This document shows, piece by piece, positions 62,230-64,000 of a stretch of DNA of 64,000 nt. The stretch is from Paracoccaceae bacterium (GTDB lineage: Bacteria; Pseudomonadota; Alphaproteobacteria; Rhodobacterales; Rhodobacteraceae). The stretch's first letter is position 1; each line of letters begins with the position of its first letter. The notes under the pieces are model-generated. The model did no database searches, was not told the origin of the DNA, and was given only the letters and a program-made list of their open reading frames with translations. The DNA lies in contig VYFX01000079.1 in the NCBI GenBank assembly GCA_009842205.1, forward strand, positions 1-64,000. The letters run 5' to 3'. The position numbers and the translations under genes are program-made.

Positions 62230-64000
62230 TCAGGAAAGTTGACCTGCTTCTGATTTTTCAGAAGCAGGGATCTGAATGACAAGTTCCATCTCATCCAGAA
62301 CATCCTGGGGCAGGTGACATTTAATTTGAGATCCACTTGAAAGGGTTCGCATTTCAGGGACTACCGTTTCGCAGAGATTGCCTTCAACCTTGTGCTTGTG
62401 CATGCACCTTGTCTGGAAAGGACAACCGGTAGGGGGATTGAGGGCTGATGGTATTTCACCTTCCAGGACAATGTGCTTTTTCGACACGCTGGTATCGGCG
62501 ATCGGAACGGCAGAAAGCAGGGCTTCGGTATAAGGATGATAGGGAGGTGAAAAGATTTGATCCGTTGTGCCCATTTCAACAATATGTCCCAGATACATGA
62601 CTAGAACCCTGTCGGACAGGTATCTTACGATGGACAAATCATGACTGATAAACAAGAGCGTCGTAAGATTTTTTTTCTGAATTTCGAGCAAAAGGTCAGT
62701 AACAGCTGCCTGAACAGAGACATCCAAGGCTGAAACCGGTTCGTCAGCAACCACAATTTGTGCTGATCCCGCAAAGGCCCGAGCTATACCAACCCGCTGC
62801 TTTTGACCGCCTGACAATTGTCTAGGTAACCTGCTGGCAAACTCCCTTGGCAGTTTGACAAGATCCAACAACTCAAGCATCCTGTTTTCCCGCTCTTGGG
62901 GAGAATTGCCTACACGGAAAATCTCCAGTGCCCTTATGATTTGATTACCAACTGTCATTGAAGGATTCAAGGTATCAAAAGGGTTTTGAAAAACCATCTG
63001 AATGGATGAAACCGTTCCAACGTCCCTGCTTTCGATTGGTACCGATTCAATTGGCTTGCCATTCAATTCAATATCCCCATCAGTGGCAACTTCCAAACCC
63101 ATCAAGACTTTTGCCAGTGTGGATTTGCCACAGCCTGATTCACCCACTATTGCGAGTGTTTCAGATTCCCGAGCGGAAAAAGTCAGGGTTTCATTGGCCT
63201 TGACGACACGTTTTTCACCCCCACCGAAAAGTTCATTGGCAGCAACTTCATAGTATTTCTTCAAATTGTTGACCTTGAGGACTTCCTTGCCGAAATTGCT
63301 TTCTTCATCACCTTCCGAAGCTTGTTCAAATTGTCCCCAATCGATTTCTTCAAATTTCAGACATCTTGAACCATGTCTTTCAAATCCCGGAACATCACGC
63401 ATCGGAATGACTCCGGTATTGCATCTTTCTTCTTCAAAATAGTTGCAACGGGGTCCAAAATTGCAACCGGGAGGTCTTTCATGGGGCAGGGGAAAATTCC
63501 CCTGAATGGCTACCAGGGGCCGTGAATTCTTATCGGCGCCCGGCAAAGGTATGGATCGGAACAAGGCCTCCGTATAGGGATGTCTCATCTTGTCGAAGAC
63601 ATCATTGATGGAACCCGTTTCAACCGCTTCACCTGAATACATTACGCAAATTCTGCCGCAGGTTTCCAGTATGAGACCCAAATTATGGCTTATAAACAGC
63701 ATCGAGGTTCCAAATTGCTTGCCCAAGTCCTTGACCAGTTCCACGATTCCTGCCTCAACCGTAACATCCAATGCGGTCGTTGGTTCATCAAGTATCAATA
63801 GTGAAGGCTTGGACATGAGGGCCATGGCAATGACGATTCTTTGCTGTTGGCCGCCTGAAAGCTGGTGTGGATATGAATTGAGAATTCTCTCAGGATCGGG
63901 CAACCTGACTGATTCAACCACTTCAATTGCCAACTCCCTGGCCTTAGTCTTGGAAAGCCCATCGTGAATAATTGGTACTTCCATAAGCTGGGTCGCAATT
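62230..64000 (-). CDS. Dipeptide/oligopeptide-type ABC double ATPase, cut by the window end
   Basis: At least 590 residues; the first Walker A lies beyond 64000. The frame runs past 63984 to the edge, and IATQLMEV at the left is normal for DppD/GsiA-like proteins, so the ATG at 63984 is internal. Visible: first signature LSGGQQQRIVIAMAL, Walker B LLILDEPTTALDV; then second Walker A GESGCGKSTLAKVL, signature LSGGQKQRVGIARAF and DEPVSALDV. Each half ends with the oligopeptide-family C-motif (PPGCNFGPRCN; TGCPFQTRCMH). It energises a DppBC-like permease pair encoded outside the window. Confidence 0.9.
   Translation of the reverse strand, partial: IATQLMEVPIIHDGLSKTKARELAIEVVESVRLPDPERILNSYPHQLSGGQQQRIVIAMALMSKPSLLILDEPTTALDVTVEAGIVELVKDLGKQFGTSMLFISHNLGLILETCGRICVMYSGEAVETGSINDVFDKMRHPYTEALFRSIPLPGADKNSRPLVAIQGNFPLPHERPPGCNFGPRCNYFEEERCNTGVIPMRDVPGFERHGSRCLKFEEIDWGQFEQASEGDEESNFGKEVLKVNNLKKYYEVAANELFGGGEKRVVKANETLTFSARESETLAIVGESGCGKSTLAKVLMGLEVATDGDIELNGKPIESVPIESRDVGTVSSIQMVFQNPFDTLNPSMTVGNQIIRALEIFRVGNSPQERENRMLELLDLVKLPREFASRLPRQLSGGQKQRVGIARAFAGSAQIVVADEPVSALDVSVQAAVTDLLLEIQKKNLTTLLFISHDLSIVRYLSDRVLVMYLGHIVEMGTTDQIFSPPYHPYTEALLSAVPIADTSVSKKHIVLEGEIPSALNPPTGCPFQTRCMHKHKVEGNLCETVVPEMRTLSSGSQIKCHLPQDVLDEMELVIQIPASEKSEAGQLS
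62243..62268 (+). terminator. Perfect 11-bp hairpin, possible terminator of the HNH gene
   Basis: CCTGCTTCTGA (62243-62253) and TCAGAAGCAGG (62258-62268) form a perfect inverted repeat around TTTT, 35 nt after the HNH stop. It lies inside the last codons of the convergent ABC ATPase gene. There is no U-tract after either arm, so it may be a weak, shared terminator. Confidence 0.5.

Overview
The window looks like a contiguous piece of chromosome from an alphaproteobacterium with a fairly AT-rich genome. The best markers are a complex I NDUFA12-type subunit, a DUF2155 protein, and the gene blocks tig-clpP-clpX, accB-accC-aat-DUF2155-NDUFA12 and glnB-glnA next to an NAD(P)H-hydrate repair gene. 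Genus cannot be fixed from the sequence alone; a free-living, nutrient-scavenging (perhaps marine) lifestyle is an inference from the number of solute importers.

Layout. 1-4.3 kb: the edge of an unknown minus-strand gene, a lone TRAP binding protein behind a possible structured RNA leader, a PhyH-type dioxygenase, a Sel1-repeat protein and a di-heme peroxidase. 4.3-12.8 kb: minus-strand sugar or nucleoside-type cluster, with a four-gene BMP-type ABC importer followed, after a 530-bp gap, by a PfkB kinase, a fucose-isomerase-like enzyme and a Gfo/Idh/MocA oxidoreductase. 12.8-16.6 kb: an accessory island with a hipBA toxin-antitoxin pair under four phased palindromes, flanked by decayed pieces of DUF4338-type transposases. 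16.6-25.8 kb: ABC-F ATPase, parE, MATE pump, glnA, glnB and nnr. 25.8-35.3 kb: an eight-gene minus-strand operon joining a HAAT-family (Liv-type) ABC importer to a TfdB-like phenol hydroxylase, a hydroxyquinol-type ring-cleaving dioxygenase and maleylacetate reductase, with a divergent LysR regulator. 35.4-46.2 kb: tRNA-Leu(UAG), tig, clpP, clpX, NDUFA12, mlaD-like and DUF2155 genes on plus; then aat, accC, accB, a DsbA-like gene and rne on minus. 46.7-64 kb: PBP1A, a Bcr/CflA pump, prfB, a bactofilin/M23 pair, a very large AsmA/YhdP-like protein, queA, another MFS carrier, an HNH nuclease and a peptide-type ABC ATPase cut by the window end.

How genes work together. The 25.8-34.2 kb operon reads as a self-contained uptake-and-degradation route: import of a phenolic compound, hydroxylation to a trihydroxybenzene, intradiol cleavage to maleylacetate, and reduction to 3-oxoadipate. 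The 4.3-12.8 kb cluster similarly couples an importer to sugar isomerisation, phosphorylation and oxidation. Around these lie housekeeping blocks whose usual neighbours (lon/hupB after clpX, aroQ beside accB, an amidase gene between rne and the PBP1A gene) are missing here. No CRISPR array, rRNA, prophage or intact insertion sequence was seen. The accessory points most worth a second look are the hipBA island, the candidate leader RNA before the TRAP gene, the aromatic operon, the acidic insertion in trigger factor, and the tail-to-tail coding overlap of aat with the DUF2155 gene.
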